A stretch of DNA of 43,254 nt from JBFXAM01 sp050184295. GTDB taxonomy: Bacteria; Planctomycetota; Phycisphaerae; UBA1845; Fen-1342. The stretch is from NCBI GenBank assembly GCA_050184295.1, contig JBFXAM010000031.1, positions 1-43,254 on the forward strand, given 5' to 3'. Positions 16,531 to 23,970 of the stretch are shown one piece after another. Each line of letters opens with the position of its first letter. Within the stretch, counting starts at the first letter, position 1. A program made the translations under genes and the position numbers. Under the pieces are notes generated by a model that was given only the letters and a program-made list of their open reading frames with translations, searched no databases and had not been told where the DNA came from.

Positions 16531-16806
16531 TTACTCATCGCCGACAATCTCGGCCACGATGGCCTTCGTCAGACAATCGTCCGCGATAAACACTGCCCCC
16601 TGGTCATGCATTTCCGCCAACCGAGCCTTGCCCGCGGCGTCGATGTACGTCACGCCCGTGAGGTCCACGCACACGCTTGGCTGGCTGGCACGGTTCAGAA
16701 TGCCTCGCCAACATTCCTCCAGTTCGCGCACCCACGGTCCTTCCAATCTGCCTTCGAGCCGGAAGGTAAGAACTCGCGGATTGTCGTTTGCCGTGATGCG
16801 TAACAT
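16531..16806 (-). CDS. STAS-domain protein (anti-sigma antagonist-like)
   Basis: From ATG 16806 (AAGGTG seven bases upstream) the 91-residue protein covers one STAS domain: strand RVLTFRLEGRLEGPWV, helix ELEECWRGIL, strand PSVCVDLTGVTYIDAAGKAR, helix LAEMHDQG and end strand AVFIADD. Proteins of this kind release sigma factors or kinases from inhibitors, gated by Ser/Thr phosphorylation. Here the usual phospho-site in D-S-S-G is D-A-A-G, so the Ser is replaced by Ala. It may act constitutively or be regulated by another route. Its neighbours are a PP2C phosphatase and a sigma-54 activator. Confidence 0.8.
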   Translation of the reverse strand: MLRITANDNPRVLTFRLEGRLEGPWVRELEECWRGILNRASQPSVCVDLTGVTYIDAAGKARLAEMHDQGAVFIADDCLTKAIVAEIVGDE

Positions 16807-16888
16807 CGATAGCACCTTGCACTAGCTCGCCATGTCGAACGTCGCCGGGCCACTCATCGCCGGCCGTCAATCGCGGCCATCCTCTCAA

Positions 16889-17140
16889 CTACTGCTTGAC
16901 GAGGCTCGCCTCGCCGTGTGACACCGAAACGTGGACGCTTCCGACGTTGAGATTCGCAGTGACTTCGCCGTCGGCCTTCGTGGGAGCTGTCGCAGAGTCC
17001 AACGTGCCAAAGAAATTGAGGCCATTGCCGCTGGACGTTGCGGAGATATGAACTTGATCTCCATCGACGCTCACCGAACCCGGCGGGTAGTCCCAAGTGA
17101 CCGTGGTCAGGTCGACGAAGGTGTACCTCACCTGCGACAC
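16889..17140 (-). CDS. Small protein of unknown function, first gene after a sigma-54 promoter
   Basis: The 83-residue frame starting with GTG at 17140 reads as alternating polar and hydrophobic strands (VRYTFVDLTTVTWDYPPGSV, VHISATSSGNGLNFFGTL, EVTANLNVGSVHVSV). This suggests a small beta-sandwich or jelly-roll. There is no signal peptide and no motif I know. Codon use is like that of its neighbours, and it lies about 25 bases downstream of the predicted sigma-54 transcript start, with a poor ribosome site. It could instead be the tail of a decayed gene. Reading the other minus frame (16854-17180) gives an Arg-rich, unlikely protein. Confidence 0.45.
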   Translation of the reverse strand: MSQVRYTFVDLTTVTWDYPPGSVSVDGDQVHISATSSGNGLNFFGTLDSATAPTKADGEVTANLNVGSVHVSVSHGEASLVKQ

Positions 17141-17175
17141 GGCCGACGCTCGGCTCGTGGCTCTGCGTGAACAAG

Positions 17176-17191
17176 AGCAACTGCCGTGCCG
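17176..17191 (-). promoter_or_regulatory. Sigma-54 (-24/-12) promoter
   Basis: On the minus strand the sequence is CGGCACGGCAGTTGCT, compared with the consensus TGGCACG-N4-TTGCW. Only the first base differs. GG (17190-17189) and GC (17178-17177) are separated by exactly ten bases, as required. The start would be near 17165. It points at the small protein, STAS, DUF2934 and phosphatase genes, and lies immediately downstream of a sigma-54 activator gene. Confidence 0.7.
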
Positions 17192-17289
17192 GCGATCAAA
17201 TCGTTGGTCGTTTTTTCGCTAAGCGGGCCAAGCGCAATGACTTGAGTCTCGCCGCGTTGATGAGCGCCGCGAGTCGTGCCAGCGGTCGA

Positions 17290-17327
17290 GCGCCAACGGT
17301 TTGGCGCATGCGCCGGCAGGTTGGCGC
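17290..17327. promoter_or_regulatory. Two tandem dyads, candidate enhancer sites for the sigma-54 activator
   Basis: GCGCCAA-cggt-TTGGCGC (17290-17307) is a perfect 7-bp dyad. GCGCCgg-cagg-TTGGCGC (17310-17327) is a second copy with two mismatches and the same four-base spacer. The centres are 20 bases apart, about two helical turns, and lie about 133 and 153 bases upstream of the predicted sigma-54 start. This is usual for enhancer-bound activators with Fis-type helix-turn-helix domains. Confidence 0.55.
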
Positions 17328-17328
17328 G

Positions 17329-18927
17329 CTAGTCCGGACGGGAGATGCCGAGCTTCTTCATCTTCCAATGCAGCGTGGAGCGCTTCATCCCCAGGCGGGC
17401 GGCCGCCCCTTTCGGTCCGCCAAGCACCCAGTTCGTTTCCCTCAGCACTCGCAGGATGTGCTCTCGTTCAGCGTCGGTGAGCGTGTCAGACGTTCCGCCG
17501 CGCGGTTCTGCGGGCGGCTCCGCTGGAGCTTCGAGGTCGGCGGCGGGAACCTGGAGCGTCGGCCCCTTCGAGAGGATCACAGCGCGCTCGATCACGTTTT
17601 GCAGCTCGCGGACGTTCCCGGGCCAGGGATAGTGAACCAGGGCGTCCATCACCGGCGTCGGGATGGTCTCGATACGCCGACCCATGCGACGAGCGAAGCT
17701 CTGCGTGAAGTGCCGAACCAGGCGTGGAATGTCATCCTGTCTCTCACGCAACGGCGGCAGCATGACCGGGAAGACGTTCAGGCGGTAGAACAAGTCGTTA
17801 CGGAAGCGACCTTCGGCAATCATCTCCGCGAGATCTCGGTGGGTGGCGGCCACAAGGCGCACATTCACTCGAATCGTTTTCGTCCCGCCCAGGCGCTCGA
17901 ACTCATGCTCCTGCAATACGCGCAGCAGTTTGGGCTGGAGCTCCAAAGGGATGTCGCCTACCTCATCCAGGAACAGCGTGCCCTGATGTGCGAGTTCAAA
18001 TCGGCCGATTCTCTGGCAGATCGCGCCGGTGAATGCGCCCTTCTCGTGGCCAAACAGCTCGCTTTCCAGCAGCCCCGTCGGAATCGCCGCGCAGTTCAGT
18101 TTGACGAACGTGCGCCCCTTGCGAGGGCTCAAGTCATGCACGGCTCGGGCGATCAGTTCCTTGCCGGTGCCGGTTTCCCCGCGAATGAGCACGGTGGAGT
18201 CCGTGGGAGCGACCGTTTCCACCTGCTTGAAGATGTCGCGCAGCGCCGCGTTCTCACCGACAATGTCGCCGAATTGGTGCTCGGTGCGAACCTCCTCCTC
18301 CAGATACGCCTTCTCCTCGGCGAGTTTGTCCTTCAGGGCCTCGATCTCCTGGAACGCCAGCGCGTTCTCGACGGCAAGGGCGACCTGGTTCGCCACGAGT
18401 TGCAGAAACGGCAAGTCCGACCCGTCGTAAGCCGCAGTCCGCCTGGATGTGAATACCAGCGCGCCGAGCCTCCGCCGGGCCGTGGTCAGCGGCATCCAGC
18501 AGTAGCTCTGGACCCCGTAACGCTCCACCCGCCTCAGAAACTCGGGCCAGCGTTGCAGCTCGGACACGTTCGACGTAACCAGCGGCTGCTGTGTCTGCCA
18601 CACGAAGCCCGCGGGATCCTCGTCCGGATGCAAGGTGATTTCGAGGCCGCGTGCGGCTGGCTCACCGGTCTCCAAGACGTGCAGGCGCATCGTGCTCGTC
18701 GCCGTGTCGTGCAGCACCAACGATAGCGCGTCGTAGTGCGCCACTCGCACGAGCTGGCCGGCCAACGCGTGGAACAGCGAGGTCAAATCGCGGCACGAGG
18801 CGATCGATTCCGAAACCGCGAGCAATGCCCGGTAGCGGTCCTCGAGAGCCGTCAACTGTCCGTCCGAGTCGCGGTTCGGCACTTCGCGCTCCTCGACACC
18901 GCTCGGATCTTTCCCTGCTACCCGCAA
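17329..18927 (-). CDS. Sigma-54-dependent transcriptional activator (GAF-AAA+-Fis)
   Basis: The 532-residue regulator has a GAF sensory domain at about residues 30-190, a coiled linker (200-215), a complete AAA+ domain and a C-terminal Fis-type helix-turn-helix (about 490-530: GAAARLGMKRSTLHWKMKKL). Walker A is GETGTGKE (250-257), the sigma-54 contact loop is GAFTGA (297-302), and Walker B is GTLFLDEVGD (316-325). FYRLNVFPVMLPPLRER and YPWPGNVRELQNV follow. It resembles FhlA/NorR-type activators that sense a small molecule or redox state through GAF. It most likely drives the sigma-54 promoter directly downstream, through the dyads beyond its stop codon. Confidence 0.9.
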   Translation of the reverse strand: MRVAGKDPSGVEEREVPNRDSDGQLTALEDRYRALLAVSESIASCRDLTSLFHALAGQLVRVAHYDALSLVLHDTATSTMRLHVLETGEPAARGLEITLHPDEDPAGFVWQTQQPLVTSNVSELQRWPEFLRRVERYGVQSYCWMPLTTARRRLGALVFTSRRTAAYDGSDLPFLQLVANQVALAVENALAFQEIEALKDKLAEEKAYLEEEVRTEHQFGDIVGENAALRDIFKQVETVAPTDSTVLIRGETGTGKELIARAVHDLSPRKGRTFVKLNCAAIPTGLLESELFGHEKGAFTGAICQRIGRFELAHQGTLFLDEVGDIPLELQPKLLRVLQEHEFERLGGTKTIRVNVRLVAATHRDLAEMIAEGRFRNDLFYRLNVFPVMLPPLRERQDDIPRLVRHFTQSFARRMGRRIETIPTPVMDALVHYPWPGNVRELQNVIERAVILSKGPTLQVPAADLEAPAEPPAEPRGGTSDTLTDAEREHILRVLRETNWVLGGPKGAAARLGMKRSTLHWKMKKLGISRPD

Positions 18928-18930
18928 GCG

Positions 18931-19221
18931 TTACTTCCCGCAGGACTTACACACAGCCTGATCTGCGCCGTTTGGTCGCCTATCTTGGCCGATCGGGCCA
19001 GCCGTGGAAAGGAGCACACCCGCCCCGGCGCATGCGGCGGCTGTGAAAGAGCACGCCGCTGGATCAGCGATGCCACGCGTGGTGGCGTATACCGCCAGCG
19101 CCGTCCAGAGCGCCTGGCAGGCGAAGCAGCCCATGAAGTAGTTGAAGGCTCGCCACGCCAGCGACGGCGGCGCGAGTTGCTGCAGCTCGGTGCGCCGCGA
19201 CTCGACTTCCGCGTCCGTCAA
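18931..19221 (-). pseudogene. Truncated paralog of the membrane protein at 28815-29354
   Basis: The 96-residue frame starts at a TTG (DAEVESRRTELQQL) and runs WRAFNYFMGCFACQALWTAL to a C-terminal CKSCGK. It is about 55-60% identical by eye to the last ~97 residues of the 179-residue protein on the far side of the kdp operon. The first ~82 residues, which hold the first membrane segment and a basic region, are absent; a stop codon lies four codons upstream. It keeps one clear membrane helix and the CxxC end. It may be a dead fragment or a short variant. It diverges from the kdp operon. Confidence 0.6.
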
Positions 19222-19296
19222 CCGAGATCCTTACAGGATTCATACGGCCCGCCCGCTGATCCTGACAGCATCTTGATGCGGCGACCGCTACGCTTC

Positions 19297-19319
19297 GAGG
19301 GAGCGAAAGGACGCTCCTC
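19297..19319 (+). promoter_or_regulatory. Hairpin just before the kdp leader peptide start, with an SD-like loop
   Basis: GAGGGAGCG and CGCTCCTC pair (eight pairs, one bulged G), leaving an AAAGGA loop nine bases before the GTG at 19320. The putative ribosome site is thus presented in a loop and could be modulated. I see no match to the c-di-AMP (ydaO) riboswitch, and no obvious KdpE operator is visible in the 19222-19320 leader. Confidence 0.35.
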
Positions 19320-19409
19320 GTGGATGCCGCTTACCTGCTGATCGGCGTTGGCTTCTTTGTGCTCGCTGCCGCGCTCGTTGAGCGCGCCTTCGCGAGGACA
19401 AAGACATGA
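19320..19409 (+). CDS. 29-residue membrane leader peptide upstream of kdpF
   Basis: GTG-initiated VDAAYLLIGVGFFVLAAALV followed by a charged ERAFARTKT tail gives one membrane helix and a basic end. Its stop overlaps the kdpF start (ATGA), so the two are translationally coupled. Tiny membrane peptides of this kind (MDxxYLLIG...) precede kdpF in some bacteria. It probably helps assemble the KdpFABC complex or sets translation of the operon. The coding call rests on overlap geometry and hydrophobic pattern. Confidence 0.6.
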   Translation: MDAAYLLIGVGFFVLAAALVERAFARTKT

Positions 19410-19495
19410 CCGCGTGGTATCTCGTTTGCGCGATTCTCGCGCTTCTGCTGCTGGCTTACCTCTTCGTTGCAATGTTGAAGCCGGAGTGGTTCTGA
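19406..19495 (+). CDS. kdpF: KdpF, small subunit of the potassium-transporting ATPase
   Basis: This 29-residue single-helix protein (MTAWYLVCAILALLLLAYLF, then VAMLKPEWF) matches the usual KdpF form: a short hydrophobic helix ending in a conserved KPExF. KdpF sits between KdpA and KdpB and stabilises the complex in the inner membrane. The start overlaps the leader peptide stop. The stop overlaps the kdpA start by one base (TGATG), so all three are coupled. Confidence 0.85.
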   Translation: MTAWYLVCAILALLLLAYLFVAMLKPEWF

Positions 19496-21240
19496 TGTCG
19501 CCGTGGGATTGGGCGCAGATCGTTCTTTACCTCGGCGTGCTGTTGCTGTGCGTCAAGCCGCTCGGCCTGTACATGGCGGCGGTTTACGAGGGCAGTGCGC
19601 CGCGCGGCGTGCGATTCCTAGCGCCGCTGGAGCGGGGCGTCTATCGGCTCTGCGGCGTGAAAGCCGATGCCGAGATGAACTGGAAGCAATACGCGGTCGC
19701 GATGCTGCTCTTCCACCTGGCTGGGTTCGTTGCCCTGTACGGGCTACAGCGGCTTCAGGGATTCCTGCCACTGAATCCCGCCGGGCTGGGGGCCGTCTCA
19801 CCGGACTCCTCGTTCAATACCGCTGTCAGCTTCGTAACGAACACGAACTGGCAGGGCTACGGCGGCGAAACGACGATGAGTTACCTGACGCAGATGCTCG
19901 GGCTCACGACGCAGAACTTCGTGTCGGCGGCGGCGGGCATGGCGATGCTAGTTGCGCTGATCCGCGGATTCGTGCGGCGGCAGGCGGCCGCGATCGGCAA
20001 CTTTTGGGTCGATCTGACGCGATCGACGCTTTACATCCTGCTGCCGCTCTCGATCGTGCTTGCACTGTTGCTCGTGTCACAGGGCGTCGTGCAGACGCTC
20101 GGCTCGTATATCACCGTCTCGCTTCTCCAGCCGACGACCGACGCGAATGGGGCGGCCGTCACGAACCAGACGATAGCAGTCGGACCGGCGGCGTCGCAGA
20201 TCGCAATCAAGCAACTCGGCACAAACGGCGGCGGATTCTTCAACGTGAATTCGCCGCACCCATTCGAGAACCCCACGCCGCTGTCGAACTTCTTCGAGTG
20301 CCTGGCGATTCTGCTCATCCCAGCGGCGCTGTGTTTCACGTTCGGCCGCATGGTAAAGGACACGCGCCAGGGGTGGGCGCTGCTCGCGGTCATGGGGATC
20401 GTGTTTGTCGCGTTTCTCAGCGCCGGCCTCTGGGCGGAGACCCGCCCTCATCCGCACGCGGCCGAACTCGGCTTGCCCGGAAACCCGGCCGGCGGACCGC
20501 TCGGCAACATGGAAGGCAAGGAGGTCCGGTTCGGCATCGCCAACTCCGTGCTCTGGGCGACGGCGACGACAGCAGCGTCCAACGGTTCCGTGAACTCAAT
20601 GCACGACTCGTACACGCCGCTGGGCGGTCTCGTCCCGATGGTGATGATGCAACTCGGCGAGGTGATCTTCGGGGGCGTCGGTTCGGGCCTCTACGGACTG
20701 CTCATCTTCGTCGTCGTCACGGTCTTCCTCGCCGGCTTGATGGTCGGCCGTACTCCGGAATACCTCGGCAAGAAGATCGAGGCGTTTGAGATGAAGATGG
20801 CCTCGATCGGCGTGCTCGTCCCGTGCCTGTGCGTACTCATCGGCACAGCTGTCGCCGTCATGCTGCCGGCGGTGAGCGCGTCAATCACCAACCCGCTGCC
20901 GCACGGGTTCAGCCAAGTGCTGTACGCGTTCTCCTCAGCGGGGAACAACAACGGCAGCGCGTTCGCGGGTTTTGGGGCAAACACGCCGGCTCACAACCTG
21001 CTGTTGGGGCTGGCAATGTTGTTCGCGCGGTTTGGGGTCGCGATCCCGGCGCTGGCCATCGCCGGCTCGCTGGCCGCTAAGAAGCATGTGCCGGCCTCAT
21101 CCGGAACGCTTCCGACGCATACACCGCTGTTCGTGACGCTGCTGATCGGCGTGGTGCTGATTGTCGGCGCATTGACGTTCATCCCAGCGCTCGCACTGGG
21201 GCCGATCGCCGAGCACGCTGAGATGTTGGCGGCCAAATGA
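19495..21240 (+). CDS. kdpA: KdpA, potassium-binding channel-like subunit
   Basis: The 581-residue membrane protein has about ten helices and the four selectivity-filter loops of KdpA: TNTNWQGYGGE (around residue 116), GTNGGGFFNVNS (around 242), ATTAASNGSVNSMHD (around 361) and AGNNNGSAFAGF (around 482). It selects and translocates K+ and belongs to the superfamily of potassium transporters. The start at 19495 is chosen because it overlaps the kdpF stop and matches the normal N-terminus (WAQIVLYLGVLLLCVKPLG); the open frame extends upstream by 49 codons. Length is close to that of E. coli KdpA (557). kdpB follows one base later. Confidence 0.97.
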   Translation: MSPWDWAQIVLYLGVLLLCVKPLGLYMAAVYEGSAPRGVRFLAPLERGVYRLCGVKADAEMNWKQYAVAMLLFHLAGFVALYGLQRLQGFLPLNPAGLGAVSPDSSFNTAVSFVTNTNWQGYGGETTMSYLTQMLGLTTQNFVSAAAGMAMLVALIRGFVRRQAAAIGNFWVDLTRSTLYILLPLSIVLALLLVSQGVVQTLGSYITVSLLQPTTDANGAAVTNQTIAVGPAASQIAIKQLGTNGGGFFNVNSPHPFENPTPLSNFFECLAILLIPAALCFTFGRMVKDTRQGWALLAVMGIVFVAFLSAGLWAETRPHPHAAELGLPGNPAGGPLGNMEGKEVRFGIANSVLWATATTAASNGSVNSMHDSYTPLGGLVPMVMMQLGEVIFGGVGSGLYGLLIFVVVTVFLAGLMVGRTPEYLGKKIEAFEMKMASIGVLVPCLCVLIGTAVAVMLPAVSASITNPLPHGFSQVLYAFSSAGNNNGSAFAGFGANTPAHNLLLGLAMLFARFGVAIPALAIAGSLAAKKHVPASSGTLPTHTPLFVTLLIGVVLIVGALTFIPALALGPIAEHAEMLAAK

Positions 21241-21241
21241 C

Positions 21242-23359
21242 ATGAGCACGACCACGCCACACACGAAAACTCGCCCGCTATTCGACCCGCCGATCGTGAG
21301 TCGGGCCCTCATGGACGCGCTGCGCAAGCTGCACCCCAGACACCAGATCCGCAATCCAGTGATGTTCGTGGTCCTGGTTGGCGCCGTCCTAACGCTGGCC
21401 CTGTTCCTCCACGCGCTTTGCGGTCACGGCGAGGCCTCGCCCACGTTCATCCTGGCGATATCGCTATGGCTCTGGTTCACACTGCTGTTTGCCAACTTCG
21501 CGGAAGCAATGGCCGAGGGGCGGGGTAAAGCGCAGGCGGATACCCTTCGCAAGGCGCGGCGCGAGATCATGGCGAAGCGCCTGAAGACGCCGCGCCGCGA
21601 CAGCCCCATCGCCGCCACGCCATCAACGAGCCTGAAGAAGGGCGATGTTGTGCTGGTTGAAGCCGGCGACTTCATTCCACTCGACGGCGAAGTGATCGAA
21701 GGTGTCGCGTCGGTCGATGAATCGGCCGTCACGGGCGAGAGTGCCCCGGTCATTCGCGAGAGCGGCGGCGACCGCAGCGCCGTCACTGGCGGCACGCGCG
21801 CGCTCTCGGACTGGCTCGTGATCCGCATCACCGCGAACCCGGGCGAGAGCTTCATCGACCGCATGATCGGCCTGGTCGAAGGGGCCAAGCGACAGAAGAC
21901 GCCGAATGAGATCGCGCTGAACATCCTGCTCGCGGCGATGACTATCATCTTCCTCGGCGCCGTCGCAACGCTCCTGCCGTTCTCGTTTTTCACCGTGAAC
22001 ACTCTCAGCCGCGGCGAGGTGGTCACCATCACGGTGCTGGTCGCGCTGCTGGTCTGTCTGATTCCCACGACCATCGGCGGACTGCTCTCGGCCATCGGCA
22101 TCGCCGGCATGGATCGGATGATCCAGGCCAACGTCATCGCGATGTCGGGCCGGGCCGTGGAGGCGGCCGGCGATGTCGACACGCTATTGCTGGACAAGAC
22201 CGGCACGATCACGCTGGGCAACCGGCAGGCGACCGAGTTCATCCCTGCCGTCGGCGTGCGCGTTGAGGAACTCGCCGACGCGGCGCAGCTCGCGTCGCTG
22301 GCCGACGAGACGCCGGAAGGCCGCAGCATCGTCGTGCTGGCCAAGCAGAAATACGCCCTTCGCGGCCGCGACTTGACGGGTGGCGCGGGCGTCTCGCCCG
22401 CGAATCCGCCGCACTTCGTGCCCTTCACAGCGCAGAGCCGCATGAGCGGCGTCGATCTGACCGGAACGTCGATCCGCAAAGGCGCCGCCGACGCCGTTCA
22501 GCGCTTTGTCGAGAGTCAGCAAGGAAAGTTTCCGCCGAGTGTGCGTGCGGTCGTCGAGAACATTGCCAAACAGGGTGGTACTCCGCTTGCTGTCGCGGCG
22601 GCGGACGCGAGCGGCAAGGCCCGCGTGCTGGGCGTGATTCATCTCAAGGACATCGTCAAAGGCGGCATTCGCGAACGCTTCGCCCGCCTGCGCCAGATGG
22701 GCATCAAGACGATCATGATCACGGGCGACAACCCGCTCACCGCCGCATCCATCGCGGCCGAGGCGGGCGTGGACGACTTCCTCGCAGAAGCAACGCCGGA
22801 AGCCAAGCTCAAGCTGATCCGCGAGAACCAGGCCGGCGGGCGGCTGGTCGCGATGTGCGGCGACGGAACGAACGACGCGCCGGCGCTCGCGCAGGCGGAC
22901 GTGGCCGTCGCGATGAACACCGGCACACAGGCTGCCAAGGAAGCCGGCAACATGGTGGACCTCGACAGCAATCCGACCAAGCTCATCGAGGTGGTCGAGA
23001 TCGGCAAGCAGCTCCTGATCACGCGCGGCTCGCTGACGACGTTCAGCATCGCCAACGATGTGTCGAAGTACTTCGCGATCATCCCGGCCGCGTTCGTAGC
23101 GACCTATCCGGCGCTTGGGGCGCTGAACATCATGGGATTGGCGACGCCGCAGAGCGCCATCTTGTCGGCGGTTATCTTCAATGCGCTCATCATCATCTTC
23201 CTGATTCCGCTCGCGTTGCGCGGCGTGCGATACAAGCCGGCGAAGGCTTCATCGCTACTCAGCCGGAATCTGCTCATCTACGGACTGGGCGGGCTGATCG
23301 TGCCGTTCATCGGGATCAAGCTGATCGATCTGCTGCTGGTCGCACTGAGACTGGCATAG
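21242..23359 (+). CDS. kdpB: KdpB, P-type ATPase subunit
   Basis: The 705-residue catalytic subunit couples ATP hydrolysis to K+ uptake. Visible motifs are TGES in SAVTGESAPVI (actuator domain, near residues 160-165), the phosphorylation site DKTGTITLGNR (around 319), FVPFTAQSRMSGVDL (nucleotide-binding domain), ITGDNPLTA, and GDGTNDAPALAQADVAVAMN. The final membrane part is SIANDVSKYFAIIPAAF onward. Compared with E. coli KdpB there are about seven additional residues between RGRDL and HFVPF, encoded by a perfect palindrome (22384-22402). Otherwise length and order are normal. It starts one base after the kdpA stop. Confidence 0.97.
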   Translation: MSTTTPHTKTRPLFDPPIVSRALMDALRKLHPRHQIRNPVMFVVLVGAVLTLALFLHALCGHGEASPTFILAISLWLWFTLLFANFAEAMAEGRGKAQADTLRKARREIMAKRLKTPRRDSPIAATPSTSLKKGDVVLVEAGDFIPLDGEVIEGVASVDESAVTGESAPVIRESGGDRSAVTGGTRALSDWLVIRITANPGESFIDRMIGLVEGAKRQKTPNEIALNILLAAMTIIFLGAVATLLPFSFFTVNTLSRGEVVTITVLVALLVCLIPTTIGGLLSAIGIAGMDRMIQANVIAMSGRAVEAAGDVDTLLLDKTGTITLGNRQATEFIPAVGVRVEELADAAQLASLADETPEGRSIVVLAKQKYALRGRDLTGGAGVSPANPPHFVPFTAQSRMSGVDLTGTSIRKGAADAVQRFVESQQGKFPPSVRAVVENIAKQGGTPLAVAAADASGKARVLGVIHLKDIVKGGIRERFARLRQMGIKTIMITGDNPLTAASIAAEAGVDDFLAEATPEAKLKLIRENQAGGRLVAMCGDGTNDAPALAQADVAVAMNTGTQAAKEAGNMVDLDSNPTKLIEVVEIGKQLLITRGSLTTFSIANDVSKYFAIIPAAFVATYPALGALNIMGLATPQSAILSAVIFNALIIIFLIPLALRGVRYKPAKASSLLSRNLLIYGLGGLIVPFIGIKLIDLLLVALRLA
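22384..22402. repeat. Palindrome inserted in frame within kdpB
   Basis: CGCGGGCG-tct-CGCCCGCG is a perfect 8-bp inverted repeat with a three-base loop. It encodes part of a TGGAGVSPANPP segment that has no counterpart in E. coli KdpB and lies in a loop of the nucleotide-binding domain. Palindromic repeats with this GCGGGCG/CGCCCGC core are known to occur between genes in related bacteria, but I cite this from memory. Confidence 0.55.
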
Positions 23360-23373
23360 GGAGTGATCGCACC

Positions 23374-23970
23374 GTGTTTGCACAATTGAAGACCTCAGTC
23401 TTGATGCTGCTCGTGTTGTCCGTGCTGACGGGCCTCGCCTATCCGCTCGCAATCACAGGTGTCGCCCAGCTCGTGTTTGCAAAACAGGCCAACGGCAGCC
23501 TGATCACGATCAACGAGCGGCCCGTCGGCTCCGAGCTGATCGGCCAGCCTTTCGATGACCCGAAGTACTTCTGGAGCCGGCCATCGGCGACCGGCTCATA
23601 TCCATACAACGCCGGCTCATCGAGCGGCAGCAACCTGGCCGTCACGAATCCGGCGCAGCTCGACGCGATCCGACGTCGCGTCGCGACGCTGCGTGCCTCG
23701 GGCGTGTCCGCCGACCAGCCGATCCCCATCGACCTGGTGACAGCTTCGGCCAGCGGCCTTGATCCGCATGCCAGCCCTGCGGCCGCTCGCATCCAGATCG
23801 CGCGCGTCGCGCGGGCACGCGGGGTCGACGAAGCCGCCGTCACGCGACTGGTCGAGGCGGCCACGCAGAACCGGCAGTTCGGAATCCTGGGTGAGCCGCG
23901 CGTCAACGTCCTGCGGTTGAATCTGTCGCTCGACCAACTCATCGGCCCCGCCGGCGGGGGCCAGCGATGA
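23374..23970 (+). CDS. kdpC: KdpC, potassium-transporting ATPase subunit C
   Basis: From GTG 23374 (GGGAGTGA site upstream) the product has 198 residues. An N-terminal membrane anchor (TSVLMLLVLSVLTGLAYPLA) is followed by the conserved extracytoplasmic motifs GSELIGQPF, YFWSRPSATG, YNAGSSSGSNLAVTNP and VTASASGLDPHASPAAA, and a tail EPRVNVLRLNLSLD. KdpC assists nucleotide binding by KdpB. GTG is chosen because it is the only start that gives the normal short N-terminus; the open frame reaches further back inside kdpB. The stop overlaps the next gene (ATGA). Confidence 0.95.
   Translation: MFAQLKTSVLMLLVLSVLTGLAYPLAITGVAQLVFAKQANGSLITINERPVGSELIGQPFDDPKYFWSRPSATGSYPYNAGSSSGSNLAVTNPAQLDAIRRRVATLRASGVSADQPIPIDLVTASASGLDPHASPAAARIQIARVARARGVDEAAVTRLVEAATQNRQFGILGEPRVNVLRLNLSLDQLIGPAGGGQR

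Noticed and set aside
17167..18726. 519-codon plus-strand open frame
   Set aside because: It is antisense to the sigma-54 activator, whose Walker and GAFTGA motifs are unmistakable.
19222..19320. c-di-AMP riboswitch or KdpE operator in the kdp leader
   Set aside because: The 100-base leader lacks the conserved ydaO blocks and any AT-rich KdpE-type site. Only a small hairpin is supported.
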